Shown: positions 49,888 through 63,902 of the stretch, one piece after another | Position numbering within the stretch: the first letter of the stretch is position 1 | Layout of the letters: each line of letters begins with the position of its first letter | Origin: Theocolax elegans | Taxonomy: Eukaryota > Arthropoda > Insecta > Hymenoptera > Cerocephalidae | Direction of reading: 5' to 3' | DNA length: 64,000 bases | Assembly (NCBI GenBank): GCA_026168455.1 | Contig: CM047427.1 | Span: forward strand, 17,187,201 to 17,251,200 | Made by a program: the position numbers and the translations under genes | Notes under the pieces: generated by a model | Told to the model about the DNA's origin: nothing | The model's database searches: none | Seen by the model: the letters and a program-made list of their open reading frames with translations, nothing else

Positions 49888-52800
49888 GCGCTTCACTTGG
49901 CACTTTGGATGGTTCAATTCTTACGCTTAAAGTGATACAATGGACACTTCGTAGATTAGGGAACGGCCGTCTTCTGTTTTATCGACGACGATGGTAGTCC
50001 CGGTTACCGACCAAGTTTCCACATTACACGTGATTCGTCATTTTTATATGTGCACTATCGCGAATCATCATTGGCTCTTCATCGTCGTTTATGGGGCAGT
50101 CGATTACGAATCTTTGTCGGTATCCAATACTCCCGCACTAGAGGATGTGAAACTTCTAACTCCTTAGAGTACTTTACCAACTATGAATAGGGATCTATTC
50201 ATATTTCTATTTGTTACCTATATTTATCAAAATATCGTCTTCCACTGTATATTTGAACCAAACGTCTATTTCATTACTTTACGTTATTTGCTTTATGTAT
50301 AATCTATCGGGAGTATGAATAAGTTTCTAAACCTTACCAACATAGAGTCAAACAATATTTCGATATTTTAATTTTGTATGCAACTATTTTAAAATATTTC
50401 AACTTCTCCTTTAATATTTATAGAATAGTAGTAATTAATTTATAATGCTAGTACAATCCAAATTAATATTTTTATTGACGTTTCATCTTGACTCGGTGAA
50501 TGTAAGGTTTTTAAATTGATTCTTAACAACGCGGATAATTTTTATATCAAGAAGTTTAAAGGAATGTCGGGCCCAAATTACGAGTTTCTTTTTCTATTAA
50601 GCCTTAAAACATTTTTTTATTATCAAATTATACGTTTCATCGGTCGAATAATCGTAAAATATACACTCATGACTAATATTATACTTATTGCCTGTTTATT
50701 ACCTTTTATTTATTTGATAAATACCCAAACACAGAAGCACTAAATAATTCGATAATGTATCATTCTGCGAATTTTGAAGTTAATAGATTGCAGATAGATT
50801 AAAAATCTTTGCGCGAAAAATTATACAATTTCGGTACAAACAATTTTAAAGGTGCATTTAAAATATATATTTGAAACTTTAGCGAATGATTCATTATTGA
50901 TTAATCTAGTGCCTCTATAGCTTAATCTTGCATAAAATAGTATATTCTGTTAAATATATGTAAATTTAAAGTATTTCTCTTGGTCGGTAACAATCTGGTA
51001 TATCACTCCGTTAAATTAATAATTTTCAAATTTTTAAAAATGCACAAAGCTATAGTTAATAGCTCTACTCTACTTATTGAGGGTCCGACATTTTTTTGAT
51101 GAAATTTATTAAGAACATAAAAATAAAAAATATCAATAATTTTACTTTTAAATTCAGTAACTATTTAGACTGATTGTTGGTAAAAAAATACTTTCATATC
51201 TTCTTAATATTAATAATTTTTTTCGATAATTTTACTTATCTTGCAAATTAAACAATTAAGATTCGATATGCACTTTACATATAATATAGTTTCATAAGCA
51301 GTAAAACAATTGTGAATTTGTGAAGATAAACGAAATTATTGAAATAAATTGTTAAATGTAAGTGTCGGTAAAGTAGGGACCAGCTAAATCACAAAAAAGG
51401 TTTCTTAACACACAATCGTTAAAGTAAATAAATATACGATAACAAATTTTTTTTATAATTAGAATTTAAAAGTATCTTTGTCATCGATAAACTTAATTAT
51501 CTATATAACAATGTAAATATTTTGGTTCGTTTCGCGGATAAAAATGTGAATATTTAAATTATTGTAATTAAAAATAAGTTATAATATATCTTTTACATTG
51601 TAACAGATAATTATTTGTGCGAACGATAAGCAAATCTACGTCTAAGGTAAGAAAACTTGTAAAAAAATTCTTAAAACTTAAAGTGTACTATTAGTAAAAA
51701 TTAGGTATAGCGTTAATTTGTATCTAGTTTTCAAAATACATACGTGACATCTAAAATTTTTTCAACTAAATTACAACCTTCGAAAAATTAATATCACAAG
51801 TTATCGTTTCAATATCGTTCAATTAGACTGAAAATTTGTTGACTATCCATGAACCGATGTATCTTATATATTCAAAAATATATTACTTGATATTTTGTTT
51901 TACAAATATATCCCATAGAATCTTTTATAATTCCGTTTAAAGACATACCTTAGCCTTTCGTGACATCGATTTTTCTACGGAAACTTCTCAGATGTTGTTA
52001 TATATATTCAAAGAAACTTTCCTTCACTGTCACAGGAATTTTCGTTCTTTCTTTTCATTATGTCCTTCACTCTGTTACTTTGTAATATTTCATCTATCTT
52101 CAGAATATACTTATACTTTTTACTCTTATTCCTTCAGATATACTTCTGGCATTCTAGCATGTTAAAAAAGTCTTTTGTTTATCCACCTTTCGAGGTTGTT
52201 ACATAATACAACGAAATATTCTGGGTCAAGATTGTAAAAGTTTTACTTCCCCTGTTTGTCTTTTCAAAAATTTACATTTCTTTCGATTATTTAGAATAAT
52301 TTGTTATTTATAATGTATAATATGGATTTTACTCATTTTTTCAAGATAGAAATTCTCAATGCATTTACACTACATTACGGAAGCACTACCTATCGAATTT
52401 TGGCGGAAAAAATGAGAGCGAATAAAAAGATTATAAACCATTGAAATGTACATAAAAAAGTATTTTTATAATTCAGTTGGAATGTACATTTTTATAAAAA
52501 ATATGTATTATACTTAAACAGTAAATTAAGACCTTAATTAAGACATTAATGTAACAAAGATTGCAAAATGAGGGTACGACACATTTTTATTGCTTTTAAA
52601 AGATTTCTAAAAGGTTTTAAATACTGAAATATTTTCTTCTAATCTGAATATGATATATGCAGTTCAAATTTTCATTGTTTAATGCAAAATCGAGAATCCA
52701 ATCAAAAAATCTTAATACGTGTAGAACAATTTTTTTGGGGAAAATATGCTATATTTTGATATATATTTTCTATGGCCATGAAAATTATTTTTTGCCGTGT

Positions 52801-55800
52801 AAGACATTTTTCATGTATAATAAAAATGTAAAGGCATTTTTATTATTTTACAAAGCGTAAGTAAAAGATAGTCAAGTAAAATAAATAAATCTGTATAATA
52901 CTTTTTGGTTCTATTATTTTTTTAGTTTAAATGTCACTATAATTCGTTATTTTGTTAGAAATTTCATTCTTATATATTTTTTTTGTCGAAAACCAATCAT
53001 GTTTATAATTACTTTGATGTTTCAGTTTTTCTGGACCTTCCAATATCTATATTAATATAGTTATAGCTTCCTATTTTTGGCAAAAACGCTTCGCTTCGTT
53101 TCTCGTCCCAAAAGATAATTAGAAATAACTGACCTAGACCATCCATAAGATATTTTTCAACCTTCTTTTTCATCCTATATCCCTTTCAAGTCTTAAGTTT
53201 TTTCGTACATTTTTTTTGTAATGGTATATTGGAAAATTTTTCTTCATATTTCTAACTTATCTCTTCTATCTACTTATTTTTTCGTAATTTTTAATGCATT
53301 TTATATTTTAATCTTCTTTTTAAAATTAATTGAAAATTCTAATGTTCTTAGTAATATTAAAAGAAAAAGCTCTCAAAATCGTTATATAAAATCCAATAAT
53401 TAAATTACAAATTCCGAATTATTGATTTAATACATTTAATAAATGCAATTATACTTTCAAATTCGAATACTGTAATCGGATGTTCATATGACCAGTTGAT
53501 TAATTTTGCCAGTATCATTTGAAATTTTTTTTATTAACACGCAGTTTTAGATATATTTTCGTTATCTAAATACGAGCATCACGTAAACTACTTTAATTTC
53601 TTTGTCCTTCACAGAATCTTTTATCATCTTAATTGGAATGTTATGTTGATCATTTCCAATGGAGCTCGTTCGATTTGTTTATCTTTGTGAGTTTATAAGG
53701 TCTACTATCGAGCCGTGACTTCATTTTCATTTTTCCGATTCTCGCTTTACTTATACAAAGATATATTGCTTTTCATTCGGGCTTTCATTCAACTTCATTT
53801 TACATTCTATTTTCTGAGAGCCCCCTGTCACATCTTCTCCCTGCTTATTTATCCAATCCCATCTATTTCACTGATATTGTCATTTATATCCTTACTTGCG
53901 TCCGTTTCTGTTTATTTTATTGTAAACTTTCTAATTACTTCTGTTTTTTACTTCCTTTTCATCTTCATTCTTTTGTGCTTCTATTTGTTTTCGTTTTGTT
54001 TTATATGCTGTGCGTGGAAATTACTTTTCCGTGATTCGTATGTTTCTTATTCAGTGTGTACGTTTATACTAGGCAAATTGGTAGCATAACAATTATTGGT
54101 ATATAAAGTCTTTCATAAAAATATGATTTTTTAGAATTTAAAAATAGTTTATGGACGTATTTTTCACATTTTAATTAAAAAAGATAAAGTTATAAGGCAT
54201 AACATTATATTTCATTATTTTAAATAATTGAAAGTATTTCACTTTTTCTCACTATCATAGATTTCTACAAATTTAGATAAATCTAAAAAGCGATGTGGTA
54301 ATTAATTAAGATATTGCAGGTCTATAATTAGAGGAATCTACTTTTAAAAATCCGAAAATTGTAACTAAATTCAGAGATAACAAGAGCTGAAATCACATTT
54401 TTTCACAAGAGTGAATTTATCGTTTATTAAAAATAGTTTGCACTAATTCTTAATACTAATACTAATTCTTGATTATCATCGTTATTTCCAAACACTATAT
54501 TCTTTTCTTATTCTTTTCAACATTACAACTTCCTTTAAATCGTAGTAATTATTGACAAAATTTGTTTTAGTTTTACTAAAATAAAAAATAAAAGATAGAT
54601 ATTTGGAAAAAAATCTTATGTTTACATTTCACATTTATTGAGTATACATTGGTAAAAAGTAACACGTCTTACCTTGCCATATAAATACACAAATTTTTAA
54701 ATAATTTTGAGTAATGCTAAAATAAAAGGTGTTCATTTATTTTAAAACTATATATATACACGTAAATTTTTTAAAATTGCATATCAAAAGATACGAAAAA
54801 ATTGAATTTAGTAAAAAGTTTCCCATGTCAACTTTTTCATTTGGATTAGAATAAAATAATTTTAAACTATTTTTTCATTTAAGGAAAAATAGGTTTTGTC
54901 ATTGTATTTTTATTTAAAAAAGTCTTTTACGAAAATAGTCTCGAGTTGTGTATATCTATTTCTCCAATGCATTCTTATTATTTAATTCACATGATGTATA
55001 AACGAAACTATAACTATTTCTTTTACTATGTATATATATATAGACAAAATCATTTTTCAAAAATAACATTTCCTCACACGCAGTTTTCACGACGGCACGC
55101 TATACACACTATAAATTTTTTTCTATTATTCCGAAATACCAGAGAAAAGTCAATTTTCACCCGGGTCGGAAAATATCTATACCATTTTGCATTGATATTT
55201 AAATTTACGAAGCTTTAGATATTCCTTAAAAACAAATGCGTGCACGCTGGCGATATATATATATATATACGTATATGTATATATGTATACGTATACATAT
55301 ATAAGGGAATAAAGGATTTCCATGTATTTGATAAACCGAATAACTATTTAAATAAGAGGGGTGTGAAAAAAGAAAGAGAAGCAATATGAAAACGCAAGAG
55401 AATATGAAAAATCGTCGAGTCGACTGTGTGATCTGGTAAAAATGAAACTCTCGGGTTTGAGCTTAAAAATAACAGTGACCCATGCATTATACTCTCTCCT
55501 TCGAAATATTTCGGTGAAAGCCAGAGGGCAAGCTTATCACCGCAATAAGACGCCCTGGTGTATTATATAACCGCGTAGTACGGGCACGCTGGTGAATATA
55601 ACTTGCCTCGAGGGCCACTGCATCCAATTACATACGGGAGCGAAGCATTTTCGATTTTCTTGATCCTCCCGAGCTGATCCTCACCATCTTTACTGCGAAA
55701 GCTCTCCTCTCTCGAAGACCTCGCACCCGAGTTATATTCGAATTATTGATTAATGCGAGGTTTCCCTTGGACGAAAACTGGCTTTCTTCGCCGAGTGTCC

Positions 55801-57660
55801 TGTACCTTTCGATTGGATCGAGAATTCCTTTTTTTTCTTTCTTTTTCCTTTGTAAAACCTCGGTACCCACTCGACGATTTATTTTTCGAACTCGAGAGAA
55901 AAAAGGTTAGATGGGACTGATCTTACCTGGCCTGCACCCACTGAATTTTATTAACTTACCGTTGTCGACTTCACGATCAATTCGAATGTTGATCCGAAGA
56001 AGAGCTAACAAATTTTCTGGCTTCTTCTTTTTTCCTTTTCGTGCGGAATTGAAAGTGATATATTTTTAAGATTTGTTTAATCCTAGAAAAATCAACGTGA
56101 AATATTTCGAATTCACGTTTAAATTAAAAGGAGAAGAAACGCGTTATGACAGTGTATAAAATGTTACATAGTACAGGATATATATTAAGGAGTTATTAAA
56201 AAATTAATTTATGTTGTGAGAGATTCTTAAATTAACCATTTAAAGTGTTTTCATAATTTTATTTAACTTTGCCTACCAACAAAATTATCATTTACTATGA
56301 TTTTAATTAAAACTAAATAATTACGGTCTTATGAATGTTCAAAGAAACGTTGAATCGCTAAGAACTTTTGAAGTAAAACACTCGATTTCAAACTTTTTGA
56401 ATTAAAGAGGCAAAAAGTATCTACACCTAATAACCATTCATTCAAATGTAAAGTAATTTGAAAAATTATTTATAAACTAACATTTCTTTCTTTAATTTTC
56501 CCATTATAGCACTTAAAAGTACCGAATGGGAAATAAGTGTTTCAAAAAAGTATTAAATCACGGGGTAAAAAAAGCAAAAGCGATAGAAAAATAAATTCGA
56601 TAGTAATATTCTTTCTCGCGCTAAATCTTCTTTTGAATTCGAGTTAATTCATCGAGACTGAGGTGCTTCCATATGCAGAGAGACAAGTTAACTCGACCTA
56701 ATATTTTTTATCGTTACCACTGACCTAATTCCCCTTGCTATCGTACCAATTGAAGCTTGAAAACAGTATTGTAATACCTACGACGATAATTTCAAACTCC
56801 GAAATTGTAATATCTTTCGTTGAAACATAAAAAAAATTTATATCATATAATTTGAAAGAAAAAATTATCTCGAAATAAGATGCATATATAGCTGTGTGCC
56901 TATACCATATATGAAACTTTTGAAAAGTTTAATTCGCAAGAATTCGTCGTTTTAGAATTTCGAAACTAGTTTCGGAGCAATTCATTCTAGAATATTGGCA
57001 AAAGGAAAACCGAGACTGGTTATAAGCGCCCCGTCGTCTTTTTAATGATTAAAGTGTACAAATTTTGCGGTCGGTACGAGTTAAGTGCAAATATCCTAGG
57101 ATTACGTTAACTTCCATCGTTAGTATGTATTACAACGGATATAATTTGCAAGAAAAAAAATTTTTTTTGAAAGGATACAGAATTATCGGATAGACATCAA
57201 TATTCATTAGATTTTACATAACTTTGGCTTGGGTATGTTTATATTCTACCTTTAATGGACTGTCCTCTTGAATTCACGGAGTCTAATAATTCAATTTTTT
57301 TATGAATTTTAATGTTGTTTACCGGTAAGACAAGCACCGTGTTAATGAAAATGAGCGCATTTTAAAATAACGAAAATAATATTTTTATATACATACATTC
57401 ACGTTATTTTAACGAGGTTTACACAGTGTCCGTTAGTAATTAAAGTTTGTATTAAAATACTATTTTCTGCGATATTTTTATAAGCTTTTGTTTATTTCTT
57501 TTTCTTAATTTTGTATGCGTACGTACAATATTTGAAAATTGTAGTATACTATTTTATAAAGAAAAACATTGGAATACAAACGAATAAGAACTTTAAGAAA
57601 GTAATTGGAATTGTTTTTTTTTTTTGTATACAACTTTACTTACGTTGCAAATAAAAGTTA
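49888..57660. other. Presumed 3' UTR, then non-coding sequence
   Basis: The first few hundred bases after the dpr stop are GC-richer (to about 50160), fitting a 3' UTR. Beyond this is AT-rich sequence. From about 51.9 to 54.1 kb the plus strand is strongly pyrimidine-rich (T and C runs), which creates a long but meaningless 124-codon frame at 53715-54089. A GC-richer island at 55380-55960 and a TA/TACG tract at 55253-55300 are the only other features. I see no gene. Confidence 0.5.
50920..51017 (+). repeat. Diverged short repeat, distant copy
   Basis: CTTGCATAAAATAGTATATTCTGTTAAAT followed about 30 bases later by TCGGTAACAATCTGGTATATCACTC matches the 141-bp family at 16634-16915 in order and spacing, at about 70 percent identity over 34 kb distance. 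Confidence 0.45.
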
Positions 57661-57664
57661 AATT

Positions 57665-57735
57665 GTACCCGACTTCAATCCCGGGCTGAGACTATTTTTT
57701 TTTATCGAAATTTGTGAAATAATCATTTATTATTT
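57665..57735 (+). repeat. 5'-truncated SINE, same family as 7690-7805
   Basis: GACTTCAATCCCGGGCTGAG (B-box-like) followed by a T-run and AAATTTGTGAAATAATCATTTATT. The minus strand of 7690-7757 has the same order: AGTTCAAGCCCGGGCTGATG, T-run, AATTTGCGAAATAATTTC. The tRNA head A box is missing here. Confidence 0.45.
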
Positions 57736-57740
57736 TTTGA

Positions 57741-58698
57741 AATTCTATGAGCAAATATCTGCATCAGAGTTTCAAATTTACATATACATATTTGGAAAAG
57801 AAATGCACTCATAAACATTGCCAAATATTATAGAAAGTAAAATTGTATTGTCTGGAAAAGAAGTTTTATTTGATTCACATTTACAAGTTATTGGAATCAT
57901 TTTGGTTGGTGTGAAATCATCTTTTATGATGTATTAAAATTTTCTCATTTATATTAATCGTAACATATGTAATTATCAAGCCACGTGATTTAGGTGTACG
58001 AGAAAAATAGAATGAACGATAAGACGCGTCAACTAATGTACGCGGTTCATATATAGCATCGCGGACGTCAGCTCGATGATTCGAGTACGAGATTCGTAAT
58101 CCAAGATCCATCTATTCAAATGCCATCGTTCGCCTTTTTTTCATTCCTCACCTATTTCATACGTTACAATACATAATGTTAATGAATATATATATAAAAG
58201 TAAGAATACATAAATAAATAAATTAAATAAAATCCATGTACAACAACCATACAAGATGTAAATTTATGCATTCTGGTTGTATTTTTCACAATACATGTCA
58301 AAATATTTGTTTTGCATTTCATTAACATCAAATTAAATTCCCTATTCAATCACTCAAACGAGTAAACGACAAAATAGAAAAAATGCAGTATTATTTTAAA
58401 AAGCTGCAATTACATTACTGTCGATACACAACAGCAATTTCTACGTGAAAAGGAAAAAAGAGACGCAAGAAAGACATTAAGTCATCGAATTAGCAATCAA
58501 GAGCTCAAGAAATAGACCACAAATGTCAAACTAGAAGGAAGAAACAAAGTAAAAATCTTGATCGGTAAACGTCACCTTTAAAATCTACGTATATACGCAC
58601 GAGCACAAAAGGAGGAAAAGCTACGTGTGGAGCTTTGGCTGCGTGCGCTTGCGCGCATCATCGACCCCAGCGCGTCGCAAAAAAGAGAGAAAAAAAGA

Positions 58699-58729
<31 letters not shown>

Positions 58730-61700
58730 GCAGACCTCTATGTATGCGCGCTGCTTCACTAATCATTTTTTCCCGTTCGCCTCAATCCTCTTTTCTCCGT
58801 GTATATATATAGACGGCTCCGTAATTAACGTGGACGCGAAGGTTCGATCGAACGCGTGACGTTTAGCGAGGATCCTGGAAAATTGAACTGCTTTCAATTT
58901 CTTGCGAGCTAGGAGTTGTATCGGTTTCACCGGTTCATTCGAGTTGTATAGTTCTACAACTCTTTTCTTTATTATTTCTTCATTCTTGTCAATGATTGTT
59001 TTCTAGACAGAATTTCTATTTCGTTTTTCTTTACGTAAATGATTTGTTTTCAATTTTTTCGATAAAAAAGAATTTGGTAGCATTTTAAATTGCGCTTAAT
59101 AATTAATCCAGCTGAAGTGTTTCACTTCGTAGAAATCGCAATATTTTAAAATATTAGTAGAATCTTCGTACCGTTACGTAAAGAGGAGATAGTTTCTCGA
59201 GTCTATTTTATTTCATTATTAATGTTGTACTTTCTTACTTCTCGTAACAAATTTTTTTCTGGTTAATTTTCATTTTAAAAAGTTAAGAATAAAGCTTGAA
59301 TATCAACACTGTTCGATGAGCCAATATTAATCTCTAAGAAAGTGAATTTATAATTATAAAATACTCTAATTATAATTAAATATTAAATATATATATCTAA
59401 CTGTTTTAGAGTGAACAATCACTTGAAACTTCCATAAAATCTAAATCACTATAATTTGAGTAAAAATTTTTTTCGAAATAAGTAATGTTTAATTCAAAAA
59501 GAAAATTAAGGTTATAATGTTCACTCTTTAATTTTGATATTTAACTTCATTAGAATTCTAGTTCTAATCCAGTTCAAAAAGATTCATTTTTCTCTCAAAA
59601 AAATTACGAAGAAACCAGACTAAGTTTAATTTTTACAAGATTCAGCTTTTTTTATTTTAAAATTATACAATTATATAATAAATTATACGTTTTCATTTAA
59701 CAAGATTCAATACAGTCACTGCGAAGAATTTAGTTTCCTATGGCATGTCACGAAGAAAATAGGAAATTGACTTAAAGTACCAGAAAATTGCACAGAGAAA
59801 TTCTCGACATTTATATCTCAAAATATCAACTTAGTTGACTCAACGCTTCTTTTTTTCTGACCAACCATCACAAATCCTTCAACAATTGTTAAGCGCTTAC
59901 AAACCCAAGAATTCGTGGATACTCCAATTCTAAATCGGTGGACACGTTGCCGCGTTTATCAGATAAGAGGTAACGGCACTTTTGTTTTCCGGACGGCCGT
60001 GAAATCCGGCAGCGATTTAATGCGCACGTCGCCACCAGACGAAGAAATCGACAGCTCGGAGGGTGAGCATTTTCACGCGGTCCCAAGCGCTTCTGGTTCT
60101 TTTATTTCAACATTAAAAAGAACTGGCACAATTTTACCATTATACTTTTTTCTCTTACTTTTTAATTGGACTGCCATTGATGCGTTTCCACTTTTTCATA
60201 TATATATAATACGAAAGATAAAAATACTTCCTGGTTAGTGAAAGTGCGAAGAAAAAACGTTTCCTTCCATTAAATTAAATTATATTTAATAATAGTTAAA
60301 TTCAAATGACAATATGTGGTATTCTATATTTTTTAAACAATATATTTTCATGCGACTGCTGGACTGGAGATTCCTTATTTACAAAAGAAACTAACTTTTA
60401 TTTAACGCGTCATTCAATCCATAAATCTATCGAGTACACTAATTCAATTCAGTTCACGGATAGTCAACAAAAACTCGTACCGACGAAAAAAAAAATTACG
60501 CAAGCCAAACAAATTTTTCACGATTCACTGTTTGCGTTTTGAAAAATTTGCTTATGCAAACAATTGTGATCCCCAACTCTTTTCTTTTCCTTTTGCCGTT
60601 TTAATTTCTTTAACAAATATTTCTACGAATAAGGTCGCGCATGGTTTATATTGCGCGAAGAAAAAAAAATTGTCATCTCGGCGAACATAATGACATGGGA
60701 GTCGTTAACGCAGTGTGTTTTAACGTTGAGCTTTAAAAAGAAAATTCTTTTTTCTCCGGGGCTGTGTGTGTGAGACAAAGTACGACGGAACTTTTTTATG
60801 CAAAATCCGTGGATGATATTGCATCAATTTACCACGAGATATACCGAGGCACGTAATCGGATGGGCATAGATGTATGATACACGTATGCGTATATATATA
60901 CATGTATATGTAATTTACACTAAAAACACGAGAGCACAGGAAATGTGTGTGAGTTCTCTTGTACGTATTCCTACCAAGTCTATGTATAGAGTATATCTAC
61001 GCGTGTAAATACCCGAAGACTCACACACATGCACACATACACATACGCGTGATATATATACATATATTTCTTCGAGTTCAACTATGTTTCGATTAATGGA
61101 CTCCAAGCCGCGATTTTTGCGTCCTAATTTTTAAATTGGTATGAAGTATGTATTTAGCACACATTTAGTTCATTTCGAAACCTTCCAAGCGTCTTTTTTG
61201 TTAAACTTACTACAATGTATTTGTTGTCCTCTTTTTCTTCTTATCTAGCAAGTAAATCATTGATATATTTAAGGGAATGTGGAACTCAAATTATAGAGAT
61301 CTACTTATTTTAACCTAAAATCGTGTTGAAAATATTAAAGAGAAAATCTAAAGAAGATTCGCAATGTAAGTTTAAATCATAAAGCAGAGTTTAACGGAAT
61401 GACATTTAAACAAAAAAACAATTTTTTTTCTTTAAATAAAATTGATAATACTTTGTATATAGACTAATGATAATCTAAATATTATATTTAAATTATAATA
61501 ATTTAAACATTTATTCATTAATATATAAAATCATTAATTGAAAAATCTTAGGGTTCGACATTTCCTTAATGTATACAACATTTATAATAAAACTTTATTC
61601 AAATAAATATGATATTATTATTTTCTAATGTCGCATAGCTTTAATGTACATGTATATATTTATCACAATCATATTTTATACTTGTAAAATAAAATTTAAA

Positions 61701-62598
61701 AAATTGTATATTTCGAGTAAGCATCTATATAAATGTAATCTAAGAATATATGTAAGCAACACTTTAGAGTACCCGGTATTGTTGAACGATCAACAAAAAA
61801 AAGATGAAATATTTTCTTTGACGTTGAAATGATTATTTGAGCGACAAGTGTGGAATGCAATTGAAATGTTTAACTCAATATTTTAGTGTGTATATATTAA
61901 TAATTGTATATTAATCATTGTACAAACGTTTACTAATAAAAATTCTGTAAAATATCTATGGCTTTAGAAAAATAAATAAATATGCAATTTTATATGCACG
62001 AAAATACAGTTCATTGGGATTATACTATTCGATTGTAAAGAGAAGCGTTTTCGTGATTACAATGGAAAGAAAGTTGAGTCTAGATATTTACATAACATTT
62101 ATTTTTAATTTCGGAAAAAAATTGCGAATAGCAGTCTATCTCACGCGCATGTTTAAATATACGTTATGCATCGTAAAATATAATTAAATACACAGAGACA
62201 CACACACAAGGTACTGTACGCGCTTAATCACGTATGACTTTTGTGAAAAAAAAGAAGAAGCGAGAACGATATAGTATTTGTTAAGTCCGATGAGTGAGTA
62301 TTAATTGTTGTAAAAAAATTGTTTGATATTCTATCCAGATAGATTTTTACGAGCATTGCACACCTCTCCCGAGTTTGTAAGTGTACATTAACTGAAAAAG
62401 AAACTGTTAATAGTGTTAAATAATTTGTTTGATACTAATAAATAACGAATTGCGACGAAAAATTTTTTAATGGAATTAAAGAATAATTGAAAATAAAATG
62501 TCGTTATACGTATACCTGAAAATAAATTTAATCTTACGCTGCATTATGAATGCTGTATTAAAAAAAAAGACGACCTATAAGAGGTAAATCATTACTTC

Positions 62599-62629
<31 letters not shown>

Positions 62630-63707
62630 TTCAATTAAATTAACTATTAATAATATAATAATGCAATTATTGGATGCGCATATGACGAGGAAGTGTGCAT
62701 GGAAATTCAACATCGACGTTTGCGAGAACAAAATTACATACAATTATGTATCTAAATGAATTGAAATTTCCCCTACGGCAAGAGAATAAAAGTATAACCA
62801 TAATTAAGTAGACGACTAATAAAACGTAGCCGATTTGCGTACATATACATATAGATACATCCTTGAACATTCTACGATTCGGTTAATATATAGGACTGAT
62901 TACGTTAATTAATATGGAATCGAATAATTGAAATTGTGCGTTATAATTGTTTATCGTACTTTGCGATTTTTTATTTTGAATAATCATGTCAAGTTGCATT
63001 TGCGCCATTGATTCGACCTGTTGAAATTTTATGTGACGCACCGCAAGACTACGTTGGACATATGACATTCACGATATGCGAAAAAAAATAAATATGACAT
63101 TGTAAATTACATTTTTTTAATCCTTTGTCATTAATTACCTTACCTTGCATGCAAGTAATTCAATATTAGATCCTCTCTCAAGTTATTGGAGTGAAAAACG
63201 ACAAAAATATTTATAGAGTGAAAACTGCCATTTTTTATTAAAAATTATTCAGTTTTCACTATATTTACTTATTGACTTTGAATAAATCAGTTTTATCAAA
63301 ATGTAAGTAGACTTAAAATATTAAGTGTGTTATTTTTATTTTCCAGTAATTAAAGGTAAGAATAAATCTATATATAATAATTGTTGAGAAGTTGCAAAGG
63401 TTTGGGCGCTTCTCTCCTATCTTACTTTTCTACATGTCATTTCAATTCGAAAATAAAATATTTCAATGTTATATAATATAATTTAATACTGTTTTTCTCG
63501 ACCATAAAAACTAAACAGTAGGGTAAAAAAATCTCCTTCTAATAAATATCTAAATTAATCAACAATAAATTGGATAAGTATGAAACATCTAACAAATAAT
63601 GTCTTTAAATTGACATATATCTTCTTCGTTACGGTACGTGTTTCAAAACTCATAGTTCAATTACTTGGTAAATAGTATATTCCAATAATTTTCATGTTTC
63701 TGCGTAG
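57741..63707. other. Non-coding sequence with GC islands and microsatellites
   Basis: No gene called. Islands at about 58580-58880 (with (GA)n at 58709-58728), 59900-60110 and 60640-61110 are GC-richer. The island at 59915-60060 has a frame running to a GGGTGAGC donor and could be an exon, but no good acceptor or family supports it. (AT)14 lies at 62602-62629. A small inverted pair, GTGAAAACTG/CAGTTTTCAC, lies at about 63219-63260. Confidence 0.45.
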
Positions 63708-63891
63708 ATCAGTCGCTGAAAGAAAAATTCGGTACTGTTCACAGGAATCTCTAGTTTCTACAACGACGGTCGGCAATGTTTACTGCGTGGTGGACGGTGA
63801 CATAAACCAAACTTACATCGTCGAGAGTTCGGTTCCTATAACTGAATTGTTCGGTGGCGATCAACTGAACTTGTCAGTTAATTTTGATTGA
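63708..63891 (+). CDS. Candidate terminal exon of an unknown gene
   Basis: The exon follows an acceptor after a T-rich tract (TTTTCATGTTTCTGCGTAG, AG at 63706-63707; an alternative AG at 63742-63743) and is open to TGA 63889-63891. The frame is GC-balanced compared with the AT-rich flanks, and its end reads ITELFGGDQLNLSVNFD. An acidic, non-repetitive tail like this looks like a real protein C-terminus. AATAAA begins six bases after the stop. I do not recognise the family. Upstream exons are not identified; they may lie within or before this window. Confidence 0.45.
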
Positions 63892-63896
63892 ACGTC

Positions 63897-63902
63897 AATA
63901 AA
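63897..63902 (+). terminator. Possible poly(A) signal
   Basis: AATAAATAAAT follows six bases after the stop of the candidate exon. Such a short 3' UTR is unusual, so a later signal beyond the window may be used instead. Confidence 0.3.

Noticed and set aside
53715..54089. 124-codon hydrophobic frame that looks like a membrane protein
   Set aside because: It comes from a pyrimidine-rich stretch, which gives Phe/Leu/Ser/Ile codons by composition; no start context or conserved motif.
59915..60238. 107-codon frame with a GGTGAGC donor inside it
   Set aside because: The second half is plainly AT-rich intron-like sequence, and no convincing acceptor precedes the first half.
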